DNA from: Leptospira weilii serovar Ranarum str. ICFT
Lineage (GTDB): Bacteria > Spirochaetota > Leptospiria > Leptospirales > Leptospiraceae
Assembly: GCF_000332415.1 (NCBI RefSeq)
Contig: NZ_AOHC02000049.1
Location: forward strand, 1 to 8,000
Length of the DNA stretch: 8,000 bases
Direction: 5' to 3'
Under the pieces are notes generated by a model. It worked only from the letters and a program-made list of their open reading frames with translations, had not been told where the DNA came from and searched no databases. Below are positions 1 through 8,000 of the stretch, piece by piece. The translations under genes were made by a program, and so were the position numbers. Numbering within the stretch: position 1 is the first letter of the stretch; the number at the start of each line of letters is the position of its first letter.

Positions 1-34
1 TAACAAATGCGAAAGCGATTATATATTTCGACCT

Positions 35-60
35 ATCTCACGACTCATAGGGAGTGAGAT
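35..60. repeat. 7-bp inverted repeat (hairpin)
   Basis: The arms atctcac (35-41) and gtgagat (54-60) are exact reverse complements around a 12-base loop. It is the first of seven hairpins in the left repeat region. No T-run follows on either strand, so it does not look like a rho-independent terminator. Confidence 0.5.
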
Positions 61-161
61 TGAGTTTAGGAAAGCTCTGCGTTGAGTTACTCGAACGACT
101 TGGGTAACTAAAGTGGCACTGCTCCCTAAGGGTCGCAGCACCAGGGAGAAATATTGAGTTT

Positions 162-176
162 AATTCCGAAGGAATT
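162..176. repeat. 6-bp hairpin with 3-base loop
   Basis: The arms aattcc (162-167) and ggaatt (171-176) pair perfectly around the loop gaa. It is short and AT-rich, and is listed because it is part of the hairpin chain. Confidence 0.4.
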
Positions 177-231
177 GGAGCGAAAACGAACAACTCAGCG
201 TCTCGCTTCTACGGTCGCTCGGGAAACTCAA

Positions 232-258
232 AACGTTGCTGCCTGCTGTCGCAACGTT
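232..258. repeat. 8-bp inverted repeat (hairpin)
   Basis: The arms aacgttgc (232-239) and gcaacgtt (251-258) are perfect reverse complements around an 11-base loop. This is one of the two strongest stems in the left repeat region. No poly-T tail follows. Confidence 0.55.
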
Positions 259-319
259 AGGTCGCGAGCCCATTTTAGCTATGAAATTCGCGAGCTGCGG
301 AGCGACCCGGGAAACTCAG

Positions 320-347
320 TGAACGCCTTCCTATGGGTCGGCGTTCA
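320..347. repeat. 8-bp inverted repeat (hairpin)
   Basis: The arms tgaacgcc (320-327) and ggcgttca (340-347) pair perfectly around a 12-base loop. It is GC-rich compared with the DNA around it. It lies 61 bases after the 232-258 hairpin and has similar stem and loop sizes, which suggests a repeated structural unit. Confidence 0.55.
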
Positions 348-584
348 GGGAGCGAACGCACTCGAGTTTCTTATTCGCCCAAGATTTCAACCGTCGAACT
401 CACGTTAAAATTATATCGTAACGGATTCGGGCAGGTATTTCATCCGAAACTTCGAGAAAGTCTAAAAAATCCTACAATCATGATTCTCGTAAATTCTTAT
501 AAAATGGAATTGGAATATAGAACACTTCGCCTAACGGAGATTTGAGGGAAAATCTTAAGAGAAGAACCATAATTTTTGGATTAA

Positions 585-681
585 AGTTGTTGAAAAATTA
601 ATTTTCCATTTGTTTCTGTTTCATTGAAATGGACGATTGAAGCAGTTTTGTGAATCGCGACGATTGAATTTTTCAACAACT
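585..681. repeat. 97-bp element bounded by perfect 15-bp inverted repeats
   Basis: The arms agttgttgaaaaatt (585-599) and aatttttcaacaact (667-681) are exact reverse complements. The 67-base interior can fold into two more hairpins: ccattt/aaatgg (606-611/627-632) and cgatt/aatcg (634-638/653-657). The whole could therefore form a closed stem with two internal arms. It has no reading frame of note. The shape suits a miniature inverted-repeat element or a folded RNA segment. I see no clear target-site duplication at the borders. The rest of the gap up to 827 is AT-rich and shows nothing I can name. The element lies downstream of the cheX transcript, so it could also act as a 3' processing or termination structure. 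Confidence 0.6.
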
Positions 682-827
682 CTATTGAATAAAGGTCTTC
701 TCTTACTGATCTCTATAAAATTGAGTACCGTTAATTTTTATCGTAAAATACTGTTTCAATGCAAAATAATAGGTACTTCCTTATATAGTTATGAGTAATA
801 GAAGTTCGGAAGTGAATTCGAAAAATC

Positions 828-2534
<1,707 letters not shown>

Positions 2535-2565
2535 ACTGTAAACTTGAAAGGGTTTGTGTTTCTGT

Positions 2566-2573
2566 AAAGGAGA
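2566..2573 (+). promoter_or_regulatory. Strong Shine-Dalgarno site placed before a leader ORF
   Basis: The sequence aaaggaga (2566-2573) is the only good ribosome binding site in the 95-bp gap between the two divergent genes. It sits too far (about 50 bases) from the ATG at 2623 to serve it directly, but lies a few bases before a GTG at 2577. Confidence 0.5.
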
Positions 2574-2576
2574 AAA

Positions 2577-2621
2577 GTGAGAAAAACGCTTCAGAAACCC
2601 GCTCCATCGACAGATACATAA
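2577..2621 (+). CDS. Putative 14-codon leader peptide upstream of the membrane protein gene
   Basis: A GTG codon at 2577 follows the aaaggag site by about four bases and opens a 14-codon frame (VRKTLQKPAPSTDT) that ends with TAA at 2619-2621. One base separates this stop from the ATG at 2623. The downstream gene has no purine-rich site of its own and no possible start further upstream in frame, because a TGA lies at 2578-2580. This suggests that ribosomes load at the leader and restart at 2623. The peptide has no runs of one amino acid, so classical attenuation is not indicated. It may also be chance; similarity across relatives would decide. Confidence 0.35.
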   Translation: MRKTLQKPAPSTDT

Positions 2622-2622
2622 A

Positions 2623-3387
2623 ATGATGCTCTTTATCGCAATCGCACTCATTCTCGTGGGACTTCTTTGTTTTATCTATGTCTCTCTGAACCCGAATTCT
2701 CCTTCGGGCGGAGAGAGGTTTGGAGAACCCCGAAAGGGAAATTCGGAAAATAAAAGTATGTCGAGATCCAATCCTCTCAAAGGTGCGGAGATTCTCGCCG
2801 CTTCCAAACGAGTTCCAAGTTTGGAACAGATCGAAAAACAAAAACATCTGGAGAACCTATTCGTAGAAGGAAGAAAAATTCCGGAACAGAACAAAGCCGC
2901 ACAGTCCGAATCCTTTTATGAAAACGTTTCTTTGGTCGAGGAAAAATCGGACGAGATGGAAGTTTCGGATTCTTCCGGAACCTTAGAAGAATCTCCTAAA
3001 TTTTCCTTTGTGGAAAAACAAAAACAGAAAGAAGAAGTCAGAGAGGTCCGTTTTCAAATCGACGGAATTTTATATTTGGATCAGAGTCGAGAACTACCGT
3101 TTGAAAAACTCGCGAACAAAAAGGAAGAATTGACCCCCGATAAGTTGAAAAGTTTAAAACGAATCGGTCCGGGCCAATTGATCGAGAGTAGGGATTCACT
3201 TTCTTTCGAAGCGTTGAACAGCAGTTATAGATATTCTTTTTCCGAAATCGAAAAGATTCTTTTTTTTGACGAGGGGATCGTTTTGATTTCTTCCCAACCG
3301 AATTATCCCGTTCCGGTTTTTTTTACGAAAGAGACAGGTCATCTGAAATCCTATCTGGAAAGTTCTTCACAAACGTTTTCCTCTTGA
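2623..3387 (+). CDS. Unrecognised single-pass membrane protein with charged linker and C-terminal domain
   Basis: I do not recognise this 254-residue protein. It starts with an uncharged hydrophobic stretch at residues 1-21, best read as a membrane anchor because no clear signal cleavage or lipobox is present. A low-complexity, Ser/Glu/Lys-rich linker follows (about 25-138). A compact region at about 140-246 ends with alternating strand-like segments (YSFSEIEKILFF, GIVLISSQ, PVPVFF) and a helix (HLKSYLE). This pattern is reminiscent of a PH-like fold, but the resemblance is weak. An ATG also occurs at codon 2 (2626). The gene has no ribosome binding site of its own and may depend on the leader ORF ahead of it. 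It is divergent from the SurA-like gene. It is probably a Leptospira-lineage protein. Confidence 0.72.
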   Translation: MMLFIAIALILVGLLCFIYVSLNPNSPSGGERFGEPRKGNSENKSMSRSNPLKGAEILAASKRVPSLEQIEKQKHLENLFVEGRKIPEQNKAAQSESFYENVSLVEEKSDEMEVSDSSGTLEESPKFSFVEKQKQKEEVREVRFQIDGILYLDQSRELPFEKLANKKEELTPDKLKSLKRIGPGQLIESRDSLSFEALNSSYRYSFSEIEKILFFDEGIVLISSQPNYPVPVFFTKETGHLKSYLESSSQTFSS

Positions 3388-3460
3388 AAATTTCGATTTG
3401 AATTTAGTAATCGAATTCTCACGAAAAATAAACGGCGCTCTTTGTTATGGGTCGTTCAGA

Positions 3461-3483
3461 GTTCTCATGTTCCACATAAGAAC
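3461..3483. repeat. Imperfect hairpin between convergent genes
   Basis: The sequence pairs as gttct/agaac (3461-3465 with 3479-3483), one C-A mismatch, then atgt/acat (3467-3470 with 3474-3477) around a 3-base loop. It lies between the plus-strand membrane protein and the minus-strand methyltransferase, where both transcripts end. A weaker stem, ttcgatt/aatcgaa (3392-3398/3409-3415), lies just after the plus-strand stop. Neither is followed by a T-run, so a terminator role is only possible, not shown. Confidence 0.35.
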
Positions 3484-3512
3484 TACTCGCTATCGCTCGT
3501 CAGCCGTTTCGC

Positions 3513-4804
<1,292 letters not shown>

Positions 4805-4895
4805 ACTGTTTCCTAATATCTTTCGACTTTTACTCGGGTCTCGGCGGAAGATTTTCCATCCTAAAATTCTGATCGACGTTTTCGATTTCGTAAAT

Positions 4896-8000
<3,105 letters not shown>

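Larger units (their letters stand above)
1..540. other. Gene-free, hairpin-rich repeat-like region
   Basis: No convincing gene lies here. Short open frames exist (about 154-408 and 333-545, plus strand), but they lack ribosome binding sites and their predicted peptides are arginine- and serine-rich with no recognisable domain. The DNA is instead packed with short inverted repeats: 35-41/54-60, 85-90/104-109, 122-127/143-148, 162-167/171-176, 232-239/251-258, 260-265/302-307 and 320-327/340-347. Short words recur in both orientations, for example gagttt/aaactc, ctcgaac and gggaaactc. Positions 150-400 look visibly richer in G and C than 400-830. I read this as decayed multicopy intergenic repeat DNA of the kind that litters pathogenic Leptospira genomes. 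A structured non-coding RNA is the alternative, and sequence alone cannot separate the two. Confidence 0.55.

Noticed and set aside
154..545. Two overlapping short plus-strand frames (84 and 70 codons)
   Set aside because: No ribosome binding site, no recognisable domain, odd composition, and they lie across several perfect hairpins, so they look like chance frames in repeat DNA.
3388..3512. Bidirectional rho-independent terminator between convergent genes
   Set aside because: Hairpins exist but no T-run follows any of them on either strand.

Overview
The window looks like chromosomal DNA of a Leptospira species (Spirochaetota), most likely from the pathogenic clade. The coding DNA is rich in GAA, TTC, AAA and TCC codons. 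The set of proteins (a CheX phosphatase, an LmtA-like lipid methyltransferase, a SpoIIAA-like STAS protein and a very long proline-free coiled-coil protein) fits that genus. The genus is inferred from protein character and codon use, not from a database match. The species cannot be named from this sequence.

Layout. Positions 1-827 hold no convincing gene. Positions 1-540 are a chain of small perfect hairpins with recurring short words, which looks like degraded repeat DNA. A perfect 15-bp inverted repeat encloses positions 585-681. Next comes a minus-strand pair: a membrane-anchored SurA-N/PpiD-like protein (1292-2527) and cheX (828-1292). Their stop and start codons share one base (TAATG), so they are very probably co-translated. 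Divergent from this pair is an unrecognised single-pass membrane protein (2623-3387, plus strand). It seems to be translated by restart from a 14-codon leader ORF, because the only good ribosome binding site belongs to the leader.

The centre carries three minus-strand genes. These are an ICMT-family integral membrane methyltransferase, probably the lipid A 1-phosphate methyltransferase LmtA (3513-4265); a short STAS/anti-anti-sigma protein (4508-4804); and a soluble class I SAM-dependent methyltransferase (4896-5639). Gaps of 242 and 91 bp separate them, so they may be one loose operon or separate units. The right-hand quarter is one reading frame open from 5790 to the window edge on the plus strand. 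It encodes a membrane-anchored coiled-coil protein of the spirochaete Scc/SpiroCoCo type; 737 codons are visible and its C-terminus lies outside the window.

How the genes work together. The common theme is the cell envelope and cell shape: a periplasmic chaperone-like protein, lipid A modification, a filament-like coiled-coil protein and motility signalling (CheX). There is no phage, CRISPR, insertion-sequence transposase, tRNA or rRNA. I found no clear new defence or mobile system. The most unusual items are the CheX/SurA-like coupling, the leader-ORF arrangement, the structured repeats at the left end and the long proline-free coiled coil.
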